The notes beneath the pieces were generated by a model. It had not been told where the DNA came from. It saw only the letters and a program-made list of their open reading frames with translations, and made no database searches. The position numbers and the translations under genes were made by a program. From NCBI GenBank assembly GCA_022410635.1, contig JAJVDF010000871.1:69936-133935 (forward strand): a stretch of 64,000 nucleotides of DNA, written 5' to 3'. Origin of the DNA: Tretioscincus oriximinensis. Lineage: Eukaryota > Chordata > Lepidosauria > Squamata > Gymnophthalmidae. Shown piece after piece: positions 10,960-24,417 of the stretch. How positions within the stretch are numbered: position 1 is the first letter of the stretch; the number at the start of each line of letters is the position of its first letter.

Positions 10960-11056
10960 ACTTCTTTAGTCACACGGTTTGCTCAGGAAACGTTTGGGAA
11001 GCAGTACAAACAAACCATAGGACTTGACTTCTTTTTGAAAAGAATAATGCTGCCAG
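10960..11056 (+). CDS. RAB28: RAB28 coding exon 2 (residues 26-58)
   Basis: Begins after TTTTTAG with T26 of the P-loop and carries switch I. The conserved G2 threonine is T44 in QTIGLDFF. Typical Rabs have an aromatic/IGxxF pattern here; RAB28 is a divergent member, and this exon matches its family signature [14 protein letters not shown] (residues 37-50). The donor is CCAG|GTAAGA and leaves one base of codon 58 (phase 1). The long first intron (9.4 kb) before it is repeat-rich. Confidence 0.95.
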
Positions 11057-14000
11057 GTAAGAGAAGAGTTACACACAGAATAACAAAAAAAAAGGTTTGT
11101 GTTCTTATATTTAATTTGTCATTTTTAGGTTATATACAAAGTACTGGTCTCCAGCCAATGCTAGATTTTTACATGTAGGATTAGCAGATATCACCATGTA
11201 CAAAATAGAAGAAGAAGAGACTTGAATTTAAAAATGCAAAATTCTTCATAAGCAAGTATGATTATTAGTAACCCGATGAATAAAAACATATACATATAAG
11301 AATAAAAACATACATATATGAATAAAACATATTCATATATGAACAAAAACATACATATATATGAAGTGTGGCTAAGGAATTGCTAGGCTGTGATATGTGA
11401 ATGCTGTCTTATGCAAGGCAGCATGAAATTGCTGGCATTTAATAGACCACTAAAATTCAGAGTCCCTAGGCACTCATAAAAATACAGTTTGAGCATTCAA
11501 GATGTTTCAATTCAAGATGCAAAGGAACTATTTAGATGCCAGTTGTAGCACACTGAATGGAAAATATAAAGAACCAATAATAAAAAAGAGAATGGCAGGA
11601 TCTTAATTTCTTCATAGAAATTTGGAGGGTTCTAAAATGAACTGCTGATTTGATCATAATTCAATTTGCACACATAAAACTATTCCGTTATAGTTTTCTC
11701 CTGCTTAACAAAGCAGACCTAGAGAAAACATTTTCACAATGATACTGCTGGGAAGTTCAGATTGTATTGTAACACAGATTTTTAGTAGGAATATTTTTAG
11801 AATTAAATATTTTTAGAATATTTCAAACAAATACATATAAAGCATTTGTGAACAGTGAGCAAATGTTTTGATTACGTATAATCTCAGATGCATACTTCTG
11901 AATCCATAGTTGCCATGTCCAATGTGTTTTCAGTGGAGAATCAGTAGTGATAAAATAAATAATAATCAGTTGTAATTGAGGAATGATAGGACAAAATTTT
12001 GTCTTGAAGAATTAGAAACCAATTGTAAAGGTTGATCCAGAGATGCTACCAGGAAGAAAGACTTGTGTATTGTGATGTTGTTGCTATGACACATGGGAAA
12101 CCAATGCTGCATCGATAGCTTTGTGGTTCTTCTGGAATGTGAAAAACACATTTGCCTCTTGTACTTGATATTCTTAACATACATTTGTTTTTATTCCGAG
12201 GCATTGATTCCATCACTTCAATAATTACCAACCTTCAGTTGTGTAGGGAATTTTCTTCCCCATTTCTAGACCTTACAGGAATCTCTGTAGTGTATAGTTC
12301 CACAAATTACTGAAAAGCTTATCAACGAGAACTGCATATTTTAAAAATTAAGCTTTTTTTTCGTTCAAGATAATTATTTAATAGTTAATAGTATTTCATG
12401 ATCTACTGCATGCTATAATTTGGATGTAATCACAGTGATGGTTGCATCTAAACTTAAAAATTGCTTAAAATTGTATATCTGTTTGTCAGAGGCTTTTCAG
12501 ATAGAAGCTCTTAAGAGGCACAGTCAAAATACCTTCAGGAAGGTTGTGGGTATAGACCAGTAAACAGGGTTTCACTGTGCAAAAGACTTTAAAAAGGCTT
12601 CAGTAAAAGAGGACAGACATGTTTTAGTTCTATCTTTAACTATGTAGAACTTCAAGTAATGTAAATTAGTGCCCACAGTATAGTTGCAGGAGGGGCTGTT
12701 GATTTCTGGTTGTGGCATAGATTTCAAACCAAGAGATTTTGGATCTCTTCCCTGTTTTGTACTTTTACTTTTATATTAAGTTGGACATTAATTCCCCTAT
12801 ATTATAAAAATGGAAAGTCAATCAAAAAACTTGGACATTTGAAATATTTTATACGTATTTCTGTCTGTGAAGGAACACAAAATAACCCAATGCAATTCTG
12901 TAAAATTTAATTCAACCACAGTTACTGGAAATAAATTCTAATTATGGTGGATAGTTGCCAGTATAATCTCTCTAATTTTAATCCCACTTGGGAATTTGCA
13001 TAAATAATATAGACATTGCTTTAATTCAGGCAAATAAATTCACGTTTATGAAAAATTGTATGCATTTTATGCAATTGTGCAGTAGTATTCTAATAAGAAT
13101 TTCTGAAAAAAGTNGTTCATGTATAAAAAGTTATGATCATGTACTTAATTTTTTCCCATTCATTTTATAAGTACTGTAGGAACAGCTTGCACTTTTAGTA
13201 CATACCGAAGTTGTTAATTAACTGACTTTGAATTAAATATATATAAGAAATTCAATGGAAGTATAAAAATCTTAAAAGAAGCACAGATTTGAAACAATAG
13301 ACAATTAACCCAATTTTATTAGTAATTAGTGCAATCAAAATGTATTGATAGTATCTTAGAAAATAATCAAAACCCTATATATGTTTTCTGTTCTGTAAAG
13401 TTTCAAAGATTATATTTTTGTGAAAGACATTAAAATTTGGTTTTAATTATTAGTCATTAAATCCAGTAAATAGCAAAGTTAGTTATCAACAAACTTTATT
13501 TCCCTTAAGGTGATAGCTGCTGTTGAAAGGAGCATAATAATTTTATTTTTGCATTTTATTAGATATAGTTTATTCTCAATTTTTCATTCATTTTTGAAAA
13601 TTATGATATAGCCACAAGCCACCACAGTGTAGTCACAATTTTTCGTAAACAGTACAATACAGTATATTAAATTTTGTTTAATTTGCATTGATATCTATNA
13701 AGATTAATATTTAGATATGGCAGATTTTTTTATTTTAGAAGTATTGAGGTTTTTGCTATGGAAATAAAATCACACCCATGGTTTTAATGTGAAATGCAGA
13801 GAAAGTTTTAAAACAAATTGAAACAGTATATCGCACTTGTTTAGTAATCAATTACTACTGAATATTTTGCAAATTTGAACAACATAATTATCTCTTGTTC
13901 AACAAACTTAATTTATTATGTAAATAACACTTATATAACAAATTCTACTTCAGTATATTGCATAGTAACTCCCATTGTTTTTGCTTCTGTCACTGCAATC

Positions 14001-15129
14001 TCTTATAAACAAAAATCTTCTCATTTAATGAATTTTTTAGGACTTTGTACACGTCTTTAAGAACTAAGTATCTCACAATGTTAACATAACAGTATATGTT
14101 AAAGTGTTCCCTTAATTGTTTTGAGCAGTATATATTGAAATGATAACAAACATTTCCCATGCTTTTTTATATAAAACCTATCTTCTAGCATGGGAATGCA
14201 AACTTTTATTGGAAATGATTTTCTAGTTATGTTTGCAGATGATAACCACATATGTAAAACAGTATTGTAAAAGCCAGAGTTTTACTTTTATAGCNTTTTA
14301 GCGGTTATTTCCTCTTCTGACAAGAAAAAATATCTTTTTTTTTAAAGGTACATCTTTTCAACAGTGAGAAATGTTGCTGATTAATGTATCAAATGTGTCG
14401 AGTTTTGCACATAATGCATATCAGTGCTTGTTTCTGTACAATGGTTAATCCAAGAGAAATTTAATAGTTAAAGTTTAAATACTGTACATTTTGGTGTTGC
14501 TAAGTTATAAAGGAATTTATACAAATCTACATTGTGAAACTTGTGAATTAGAATGCAAGAACTTTAATCATACTTTCTTAAAATATAGACTTTGGGCAAA
14601 AAAACCCTTGAAAATATGCAGATAGAATTCTAATCTGTTTCAGATATGAGGAGATGGTAAAACTCTTGCCCAAAATCCCCAGTAAACAAACTATAGTTAA
14701 ACTGGTAATCTGATCTCATCTGGATGATTATATACTGTATTTCCTTTGTACAACTGCTGCACACACCAGCAAAGGTTNTCTGAATCACATGCAATTTATT
14801 TATAAATTGCAAAAACAAAATATAAATGCCCGAGATACTACTTTTTATAATTATTTTGCATTTTTGTGATAGATTTGTATTTTCAAATTTGAATCCCTTA
14901 TCACTCAGTCAAAAAACAAAACACTTTGCTTGACCAGTGGACCAGTTCGTAAACCACCATACTGAAACTTTGTTTTGTTGTTAGGGTCTAGATGTGTGAT
15001 TCTTTAGGCTATAATCAAACACAGATAGGATATCTGGCATACTATAGAATACATAATATNCTGAATATTACAAGTATTACAGAATACTGAGTATTATATC
15101 CTGTTGTATTATATTCCATTTTTTCCAGT
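11057..15129. other. RAB28: Intron 2, mostly plain
   Basis: Very AT-rich. Short tandem CATATATATGAA-like words at about 11285-11360 form a local array. No gene or clear transposon was recognised. Confidence 0.5.
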
Positions 15130-15362
15130 TCATCTTTGTCATTCTTCCACTTTGACATCTTTCAAAATCTCAACTCAAAACCTTTCTCTTCACCAGGACC
15201 TTTAACTTGACTTGATGTAATTAATTTTTTTCATCCTAATTTATTTTTCTAATTAACTTTTAATTGTCTGTATTTTATTATGACTGTTTTTTGTATTTCC
15301 TCTATGTTATGTACAGCACTGTGTACACTAAAAGTGTTTTATAAATAACAACAACAATAATG
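15130..15362 (+). mobile_element. LINE 3' end (L2-like) with AAC/AAT tail
   Basis: TGTACAGCACTGTGTACACT and TTTATAAATAACAACAACAA are a widespread LINE 3' end pattern in vertebrates. It lies about 80 bp upstream of exon 3. Confidence 0.6.
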
Positions 15363-15441
15363 TAATTTCATATTTTTTAATTTTTTCTTTCAAATTAACT
15401 ATGTCAGATGTATTAACTTTCAATAATTCTTCATGTTGCAG

Positions 15442-15530
15442 GAAATATTAACGTTACACTCCAGGTATGGGATATTGGAGGCCAAACAATAGGGGGCAAA
15501 ATGCTGGATAAATATATCTATGGTGCACAG
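15442..15530 (+). CDS. RAB28: RAB28 coding exon 3 (residues 58-87)
   Basis: Carries the G3 region and switch II. The sequence is WDIGGQ at residues 67-72 instead of the WDTAGQ found in most Rabs; this replacement is characteristic of RAB28 orthologues. Q72 is the catalytic glutamine of GTP hydrolysis. It continues [15 protein letters not shown] (73-87). The acceptor is TTGCAG and the donor CACAG|GTAGGA, entry phase 1, exit phase 0. Confidence 0.95.
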
Positions 15531-17236
15531 GTAGGATTAAAATGATAAATAATTACCTGTTGTTGATTTTGCTGTATGTACTGTTAAAGTGATAACTTGT
15601 AGTGCTTTAAGAAAATAGTAAAATGTAGACATGCTTTAAATGACATTTGTTCGGCAGTGGTTTTGAGAATTTAATTTTTTGGTATACAATTTCTTGAGCA
15701 GTGTTTTCTTTTATGAATGAGAAGTGCTAGTTTGTATATTCCTAGCAGCTTTCTGAAACAGATGTTCAGTCCCTTGTATGGTGACTTAAGTTGAAAATAG
15801 CACTTTTTGTGAAGGTTATTTAGATATCCCCATGGATATTTAAATAGACATAGTGGCTGTTTTTAGTGCAGATGCTTCCTGGGGTGCAAAGGCAGAAAGA
15901 GGAAATTAAGAGCAATCCTATGCTATTAAATTCATTCAGCCAGTTGAGGTTCTAGGAGGGCAAACAAAAGAAACAGAACAGTGAAAATGAACTGTGTTTT
16001 ACAAGGATGTGATTTTTAAAAAGTTTTAAATGGTGCACTTTTTTGAAAAAGTATTTTAGATAGTGTATCACTAATTTGATTTTAAAAAAATCTGACAAAA
16101 TATGTACAGTACAATATACTTATGTCAAGGGCAGTATTTAGGCAAAATTTAGTTACCGGTAGCAGTATAAGATATTAATATTTTTCATTGCTTTTATTAT
16201 TATAAAACCTAAAGTAGCTGAGGGAAGNGGAGTAAAATAAATAAATACATAAATAAGTAACATAAATAAATAAATGAGTAAACTGCAGCCCATGGGCATA
16301 ATACAACCAAAATACAGGCCTGCTTACATTACATCTTGAAATGATATACTAAATTTCTTTTGGTTTATCTATCATTTAAAGAAGAAAATAGATGGTTGAG
16401 TTTAGTTGAGTCTCTTGGGTTATGGTTCTCTGTGAACACAGAAAAAGCCCAGTTTTATTGAAGAGAGACTGGAAAGTATGTGGTAGGATAAAATTAGACT
16501 AACTGTTTAAAATTTAAAACAAAATGAAATAAATGTTCACAATAATTCAATAATTTTTAGAACATGATATTGCAAACAAGTATTAACAGGATTATTTTGT
16601 TTGGATGTGATCCCTATCAAATTCAGTAAAATTTATTTCTAGGTGAAAGTATATGTTAGCGTTGAGAAAACAGATTTTAAGTGTCCAAAGGACTAAATAT
16701 ATGTAATTTTATAACATTTTAGAACCATTTGGTAAAATTCTAATATTTTTATTCCCCTATCATAATACAGAGGATGAAGTTAATGGATTCTTTTCAATAA
16801 TGAGTATGCTATTTCAGTTTTAGTTATTATATATAGTTATTTAGATATATTATATCATTTTGCCAACTATTTCCATCAGTAACTTTCTAATCAGACATTT
16901 CTTTTTTATCCTCAGTTTTTAAATTTTCAGTTTACTTCATATTTCTTTAATATTTCCATGTTTTAGCGCTTCCATGTCACAGAAAGTACACTAAGGGTAT
17001 GGATTGCAATTACTGATGTTATTTTGTGTATTAGATNTTAGTTGCTCTGTGATTATATTTATTTTGTATCAGCTTTAATTATGACCAGTAATCATATTCT
17101 ATATTTTTACCTATTATATCATATTTGCTGCTTAACATCTATCAAATGGACCATTTTATGTTGCACATGGGAAGTTTCCATACTATTTTTATTGGAAGAT
17201 ATAACTTATGCTGAATTTCTCATGTTTTCTCATCAG
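15531..17236. other. RAB28: Intron 3, plain
   Basis: Only an AAATA-rich simple repeat at about 16228-16283 stands out. Confidence 0.5.
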
Positions 17237-17366
17237 GCTATCCTCTTGGTATATGATATCACTAACCAGCAGAGCTTTGACAACATACAAGATTGGTACA
17301 NTGTTGTAAAGGTGGTCAATAAAGAGTCAAAATCTCGCCCACATGTGGCTTTAGTAGGCAATAAAA
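17237..17366 (+). CDS. RAB28: RAB28 coding exon 4 (residues 88-131)
   Basis: Encodes the central beta-strand and helix (AILLVYDITNQQSFDN, 88-103) and ends within the guanine-specificity motif NKID (129-132). The base at 17301 is N, so codon 109 reads ANT; threonine is expected from the mammalian WYTVV. The acceptor is CTCATCAG, and the donor AAA|A-GTAAGT leaves one base of codon 131. The next intron is the longest in the gene. Confidence 0.95.
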
Positions 17367-20192
17367 GTAAGTAGTTTTAATTTAAGTTTTAAGTAAGTAG
17401 TTATTTAGTTGAAATGTTGTAGTGATCTAACTAAGATCCAGATAAGAACTGTGTTTTATTTATATACACAGCTTGGTAGTACCACTATATGAACTCCAGT
17501 CCTGATGGTATTGGGTCATGTGTGATCTAATTCATTTTACTGGCACCACTGCATTTCAGATTTGGTAGACTCTTGTACAATGTAATATATTATTGGTGCC
17601 AATTATTGGGATTGCTATATTGTGACAACAGTTGCAATGATTATCTTTTAGTAGAAAATAGCTACATTTGTGTCTGTTGTCTTCTGATCCCCAAAGAATA
17701 TTACTTTGCAATAAGTAATTATCCAAGGTGAGCAAATTATAGCAACCTAAAGAAAAAGTTGAATAGCTATTCAAGAGAACTAGCCAATTCAGATGTTAAT
17801 GTTTTCTTGGAGACTAGGTTGTGATGAAGATAAAGGCTTTAAGATGCATTTATATAACTAATACTTTTTAAAGTTGCATTAAAACAATTAATATGTTTTC
17901 TTCAGTCATTTCAACGAATCTTAAGATTAATCCATTGGGTTAAATCTGTCAAAAAGATTTGAATAATTGCCTGATTCAACATTAGCAATGTATTTTAAAT
18001 ATATTGTATTAAAATTTATTTATACAGTAGATATGATATTTTCACTGCAGTCCTAAATCTGGAAGAGGAGATTTGTGAGGTTAGGGCAGAGAAGATTATT
18101 GTTACTATTGTAATAAAAGAAAAGGCTAATGTCATTCAGCTGGCAATTCTATGAGTACAAAGTTTCCATTGGTGACTATTGATCAAAATCAATTAGGATG
18201 GAGTGTGGTGATTACATTGGATATTATGTGTCCCACTGGCAACATCAGATGACCACTTTCTGATTTTAATGATATTACAAGGAAATATGAACTTTATCTA
18301 AAGATCATCAAGTATTTTAATGTCTTTTTTGGATTTTATGTGTTTATATTCATTTATTTTGTTAGTTCAGTTGGATTCATGACAATAAGTCTAATAAAAT
18401 AACATATTTGTTAATTAGCAAGTGGCCTGTTGACAGCCCTAATAGACTCTTTACATGATATTTGCCCAAATCATAATGAAGCAGAATGTCTGCACATTTC
18501 AGTCCAGATTAGTCTGTGCAACATGATCTCAATGTATGAAGGCAGATTTTTAATTATTTGACTTGGTTATTTGATATTATTAATTCATTTGTATTTTTAG
18601 TAATGTATTGCATTTTGTGTGGATAATAATTGCAGTTTTATGTACAGGTTCTCAAGCATTCTTCTTCTTGCCTTTTATTTTCTCTATCAAAATTTTTGTC
18701 ATATTCACTATCTTTAATAAAAGCATCATGAAAATATAAAAATGTGTTTCCCTGTATGTAATATTTATCATGCTAATTTTAATGCAACCCTTGACATACA
18801 ATTTTTATTGTTTGGGTTATTTTGTTGTTTGTATATGTTTTCAAAATTAGAATTTTAATCTAAAGAATGTTGAACTGAAGACTATGTGTACACAATGGGA
18901 AATTATGTCTTACTAGTAGGAGCTCCCATTTCCATTCCAAAGAGAGATACATGNACCCTGTTCTGACAGCCTTTTTTGGTTTCCATCCTAAAAAAGTTGA
19001 CTTCCTAGCCCCACAGTAAAAAGAAAGAGGGACTCACTCTCAGAAGTGGAGTGAGAGCAGAAAATGTTTGAATAACTTCACTGTTTTAATCCACTTCTGA
19101 TAGGGAAATCCCCCAGAAGTTCTTGGAACTGTTGGTTCTGTGCAAATGGAAACCTATTTTGGTTTGCATTAAAAGAGCAAGTCTGTAGATCCAGCCNAAA
19201 GGGAAACCATTTTNTATCTAGTTTAAAGTGCCTGTGAGAATGGAACCTTTGTGTCTTTAAGCCACACCCTGTATTCAAAGTTGGAAATTAAAGTTTACCA
19301 GGTTTAAAGCTGTATCTCAGTGATAATTTTCTTTGCACTGGAAGTGGCCTCAGAAATTTACTATTTTAAGTGCAGTAAAAATGCTTCTGTGTGTTCTGTA
19401 GTACTGCTAAGTTCTTTGTATGGCTTCAGCACCATTGGTGGACTGCTACATGCTTTGGGATGCACATTGATGCATCCTAAAGCCCTTTTCATATGAAGTC
19501 TTAGTTTAATCAAATAAGAATTTTAAGGAGTGGGGGAGGATTTGGATGCTATTCTGGAACAGACTAAACCTTGATCCTTAGAAATGCATCATCNATATGG
19601 AGAGCATCCATGTATTCAAAATGGCAGTCTGTCATACTCTAATAGTAGGTCCACATGATGGGCACTTTTAACAATGCTCCAGGAAGTGTTGCAAGATAGT
19701 NCATTGCCAAAATAGTCCTCGTGGGATCCACAAATGCTGTGACCTTTCATTCCTGGCCTTTGAAGACTCAGTACTGGCTTTGATGGCTGGACACAGCTTT
19801 CAAGACAAGGACGAACTTAGAATGGGACAGTTGTCTGAGTGCAGATGGTCCTTTTTCATCTCAGTAATAACTTGTCTCAGCATGAGACTGGTTCATGTGC
19901 CAGGCCAGGATGTCTTGCTCTGTCATTGGTTAGAGATAATAAATTTGGAAACAACCTACAATTGTGTAAGTATTAAAGAGGTAGCTTTGTTGGTGTATCT
20001 CTGTTCCTCAAGAATGAGCATTTTCCACAAGCCCTTATCAAAAGTAATAAAAGCTGTGTGGGAGAGTTCAACATCCNGAGGTATAAATGACCAGTGACAG
20101 GGCTTGGNACTTTGGCAGTCTCCAGGGACTAATGACAGGGCTTGGAACTTCGGCAGCTTTTAGAAACCAGAAACCTGGGTTAGAAACTGACT
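17367..20192. other. RAB28: Start of intron 4, nothing firm
   Basis: AT-rich to about 18900, then somewhat GC-richer sequence with a short repeated phrase GACAGGGCTTGG at about 20096 and 20133. No family was recognised. Confidence 0.4.
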
Positions 20193-20272
20193 AAAAGAAA
20201 ACAGAGGGAAGTAATAAATGGACAGTAAAGTGGAATACCTCAGGGTTCAGTACTGGGACCAGTACTAGGAGG
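20193..20272 (+). mobile_element. CR1-type reverse transcriptase fragment
   Basis: Translates to GIPQGSVLGPVL, the conserved reverse-transcriptase motif, preceded by a degraded VINGQ segment. It is truncated on both sides and followed by a GA-rich tract. Confidence 0.7.
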
Positions 20273-20455
20273 GCAATGAAAGGAAGGGAAGAAAGAACAA
20301 AGGAGGGAATGGATGAAATATGGAAGGGAAGGAAGATAAAGAAGGAAAGGAAGAAGGGAGGGAACAAAAACTGAAAGAAGGAAAGAATCCGCAAGTGAAA
20401 GAGTCATGGGAAGAGGGTAAGGGAGGGAGGAGTGGGTGGAGACATGGATGGGGGC
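20273..20455. repeat. GA-rich purine tract
   Basis: Imperfect GGAAG/GAAAG purine run of about 180 bp on the + strand. Confidence 0.8.
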
Positions 20456-21164
20456 AAGGTGGTGGAGGAGCTAGAGCCTGTTACATTACCGTAACGCAAC
20501 TGACTAATTCCACCAATATAAATAGTGTACTTTTTAACATTTAGTGCAAACACAAATAAATTTAATGCAAAAATATTTTGCATTNTGCTATCTTTGCTAT
20601 TACGTGCACAATTAATACGATTTAATTTATATGACTCTTTTCTCTTCCATCATTTTTTCTGTTTATATTTGAGAAGAATTGTCATCGAATCTCTCATTCA
20701 GTGTAGATTCTACTAAGAAAGTAGACTATAGTGTAAGAGTGTAAAATGAAAGAAATCATGGTCTGTAAGTAGCTCCTGGCAAGGCACCAGGGATGAGGAA
20801 GCCTCCCTTTGAGTCCACTGCATTGTATAGTTGGTCTGCTGTAGATCTCTTGGTCCCAATCTGCCAACTCTTGCTGTCTAGAATTTATTTTAGCAAAGTT
20901 ATTAGTAGATATCTAAGGAGTTGCTTCAGATGAATGTCTTTAAAATATTCTTATGACTGAAGAAATACATCCCACTATTAAAATGCATGATTAACTTGAA
21001 ATGTGAAATGTGCACTGTCAGTAANTTTTACTTGTCACTCAAGTTTGGTGAGATCTATTGAATTTGACCAAATTTGAAAAAATAGTAGCAATCCACTACA
21101 AAAATTACACATCCTCTGATATCATTAAATTGAGCAAGACTATCTCATGGTTTGGTTTGATTTG

Positions 21165-21640
21165 ATTTTTTTATAAAGTGCCATTCAAGTACATGCTGCT
21201 GAATAGATATAATAAAAAGTATTGATATATAAACATTAAAAACAACAAGAATAGGTGATAGATCAATTAAAATAAAATTATTTGGTGCCATTGAATGTTA
21301 ATGAAACAAACATTAAATTTAATTATATAAATGATAGGTTAGTTAAAGTAAAATTATTCGGTATTATCAGAGATCCAGGAAAATATGACCATTTTTAGCT
21401 GGGATTTGAAGATGGCAAGAAATGAGAGTAGATCAGGGAGAGTATTCAAAAGATATAGAGCTATAAGGAAAAAGAAATATGATGAAGGGATTCTAGACTG
21501 GCCAAGGTACATAATTTAAACATGAGAAGTTTGCTCTAGAAAAACAAGAAGAGAAGTAGGGAAGTGTGAGATTATGAAGGGCTTTGAAGTCAGAACCAAA
21601 AGCTGGAAAATGTAGGAAGGGTGAACTTTTGTAGACAAAT
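21165..21640 (-). mobile_element. Probable LINE 3' end, antisense
   Basis: On the minus strand GGCACTTTATAAA and nearby blocks resemble the 3' end pattern at 15130. Family placement is uncertain. Confidence 0.35.
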
Positions 21641-21644
21641 TACT

Positions 21645-21800
21645 TTTTCAGATGCTAGAAGAAATAGTGCATTTGGAGAAGCAGACATGTATACCAAAGC
21701 TCCTGCTGCCTGCTTTTGCTTGTTAGTCTCTAAGATGCTATGAGACTTCCTTGCTAGATTTTCTGGACCCAGACTATCACAGTTATTGAAATCTACTCAG
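21645..21800 (+). repeat. Palindromic hammerhead-like repeat, copy 4 (right arm)
   Basis: AGCTCCTGCTGCCTGC, CTTGTTAGTCTCTAAGATGC, TGAGACTTCCTTGCTAG, and the outer GGACCCAGACTATCACAG end. Confidence 0.65.
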
Positions 21801-22216
21801 TTGTCAGTGTTCATGATTACACTATCATTTACAGAATTGATTTGACCATAGAACCGAGCTTCTGTTGTGATCTGAAGCTTTTNTTTTCACTATCCACTTA
21901 CTGTGAACAGCTGGATGATGTACTGTGGCGTGTCATTACTGTAGGAAAACGGCAATTTGTCAAAGAAATAGAAATCTTTTTACTTATGAATTAGATATAA
22001 AATAAATATTATTTAAGGTTGTATTCAAGCATTATGTTGTGTCAGTTTTAGCAGAGGTTCAATGGCTTGTCCGTCATTATCTGTGAATTTTTATTTGTCT
22101 TCCCATCCTTTATTTAATCTTTCTGTTCAGGCTTCCTTTTTACGTTTAGCAAGTCTAGAAGAAATTTACAATTTGAGTTTCATAGTTTTCTTCCGTAGTT
22201 CCTAGTTGTATTCCAC

Positions 22217-22388
22217 TTTAGGTTATCAGATAAAATCTGGGGTAGAAGTTTACACCTTTGATCGCTATAGAAGACCAGATTTTTCATCAGGTGAGTGTCT
22301 AATTCCTGCAGTACTAGTGAGGAAAACCACTTTTTCACATCTATTAAAGGTGCAAACTTATATCCTGGATTTTATCTGGCAACTCTAT
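22217..22388. mobile_element. Family-B miniature DNA transposon, near complete
   Basis: Inverted ends: left AGGTTATCAGATAAAATC, right GATTTTATCTGGCAACTC. Inner blocks GTTTACACCTTTGAT and ATTAAAGGTGCAAAC are also opposed. It is a palindromic element of about 170 bp; the target duplication could not be defined. Confidence 0.7.
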
Positions 22389-22468
22389 TTCCACCGAGTA
22401 TTGTAAGATAGCTAAACACATTTGCTGCTTAAGATTTTTTTTCCTTGTTCTGAAAAGCGCATCCAGAA

Positions 22469-22482
22469 CCCCCCCCCCCCCC
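22469..22482. repeat. C14 homopolymer
   Basis: An uninterrupted run of 14 C. Confidence 0.9.
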
Positions 22483-23094
22483 TTTTAATCTCATCTATAA
22501 GCAAAACATGCAAGTGTCAAGTCAACATTCCTGCTGGATAAATTGTGACCCCAAATTAACCCATGTTGCATAGGAGCTGCTGCTACTTGATTTACAACCG
22601 ACTGGTTAGCTTAAGGGCAGCTGTTATCATCAACTTGTAGAAGGGGTAGGAATTACCTGACAGCAGTATAGGGTGAATGGATGAATTATATCTTTTCTTA
22701 CAGAAATTAACCAGATCCTTTCTTAAGCAAATCCAATAAGTCTTGTTTTTTAAAACAGCCATTTTGACTGATGGGTTTGAAAAGAGTACATCAGTGCTAA
22801 TTAAAAATGTTGATGTTGATATTTGCCTGAGTGATGATTAATTGCTGCTGGAGTGCTTTCTCTGAGCAGGAAATTTGCACTGTTATAGTGTGTAGTTTAA
22901 AGGTTACATTTCAGTATAATTCATAAGGTTAATGCATTGAGATGTCTGATCTGTTCAGATAACAGTTGCACTTGGTAATGGAGATTGGAGTTAATTCTTG
23001 CTCCTTAGTAGTTCTGGTAATTTCTGTGGATCCCTGCTTGGTATTTTTTAAATGGTCTGGCTCTAAATTCTATCATTAAACTCATTATTAATTT

Positions 23095-23160
23095 ACTGAT
23101 ATTTACCATTATATTCTGCTGTATACCCAAGGATGAATCACAACAAAAGAATCATAAAAC
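23095..23160 (-). mobile_element. L2-like LINE tail, antisense
   Basis: TTCTGCTGTATACCCAAGG followed by CACAACAAAAGAATCATAAA is the complement of the LINE 3' end seen also at 30528. It sits directly beside the microsatellite at 23163. Confidence 0.5.
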
Positions 23161-23162
23161 CT

Positions 23163-23218
<56 letters not shown>

Positions 23219-23279
23219 CATCATCATCATCATCATCATCCTCATCCTCATCATCAGTGGTAGTGGTAGTGGTAGTGGT
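23163..23279. repeat. Self-complementary (ATG)n-(ATC)n microsatellite plus GGTAGT array
   Basis: About 55 bases of ATG repeats turn directly into about 24 bases of ATC repeats, then a CCTCAT variant and four GGTAGT units (23258-23279). Confidence 0.95.
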
Positions 23280-24370
23280 GTAGATTTATTTTATGAAATG
23301 AATGTATTCTTTTAATAGTCCATTTCATTTTTATTTTTGTAGTTTCTACTTTTTATGTGTTGGAGATATTATTAATTTTTCTACAGCAGGGAGAATCTTT
23401 AAATCCTTCAGTCCTCTAAAATAGAAGCAAAAGAAAAATTGTTTCAGCATTACTAAGAATCATTGTGACATAAATCTACATAGGGTAGATATATATAATA
23501 TTTTTCCTATTGTGGTATAACCAAAATTTTACTGTTTTCTTAGAGTGATAAGGAAATTGCCATGAGCAGCAGTAATCTGGATGCTCATTTATTTATATAT
23601 TTATTCATTCCTTTATTCATTCATTCATTTATTGGCAATGTTAAATGTCATTTTAATTCCATCTAGCACTGATTGTCCCCCCCCTGTCTCTAGACGTAGA
23701 AGAACTCCATTAGATACTTTTATGGAAACTTTCGAAGAGGTCTGAACCACCTCTTAAATAATCCATGCTATTGGAAATGTTTCCAGTGATTTGGTTGAAC
23801 AACTATCTAATTTGACTGTTCAGATAAACAGGGTATTCTGATAAAAATAGCTGGTTGTTCGGTATTTTGTGCTTTGTTCAAACAATTTCAAACATAACAC
23901 TCTTTTCAAATTTAATTCAAATTTAATAATGTATTGTTTCATTGTTATTGCTTGCCTTGGATCTGTAAAAGCCAGTTGTGATGTCAGACATGCTAGGATC
24001 ATTTCTCTCTTTCTGTGCTCTCTTGAAAGCTGTGTTAGTATTTCTGCAGCCCACTTTCCTGTGTATAAATATTTGCAGTAGGAGGCCTTCTCTATTCAAG
24101 AAAACATTTTGTAAGATTTAGAACTATGATATTCCATAAGATTGTATATGTAGCATTGTTAATGTATGTAATTCCAATATCACTTAAAGTACCAAATTAT
24201 AGACTATTTGGCAGAGTCAAAACCAGGTCTCCAAAGTTTGCCCCTCTCCCCATTGCAGCTGTTATGGCAGTTCATTGCAAACTAAATTATCTTGGTGCTG
24301 CTGTGAAATAACTAGGGGAAAAAGCAAGAGACTATGCAAAAAGTGGTAGAATGAGTTTTTGTAGATCTAT

Positions 24371-24417
24371 GTTAGAGTTCCCACATAAAATCTGGGACAG
24401 AGCTTTGGACCTTTATA
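24371..24417. mobile_element. Family-B transposon, left half (split by CR1)
   Basis: AGAGTTCCCACATAAAATC and AGAGCTTTGGACCTTTA form the left end; the matching right end is at 27542-27618, on the other side of the CR1. Confidence 0.65.

Noticed and set aside
17301..17301. N in RAB28 codon 109 as a possible mutation
   Set aside because: Isolated Ns occur throughout the window at similar density, so this is uncalled sequence rather than a biological change.
17042..17374. 110-codon frame covering exon 4 with an upstream ATG
   Set aside because: The part before 17237 is intron; the real start of RAB28 is in exon 1 and the acceptor CATCAG is clear.
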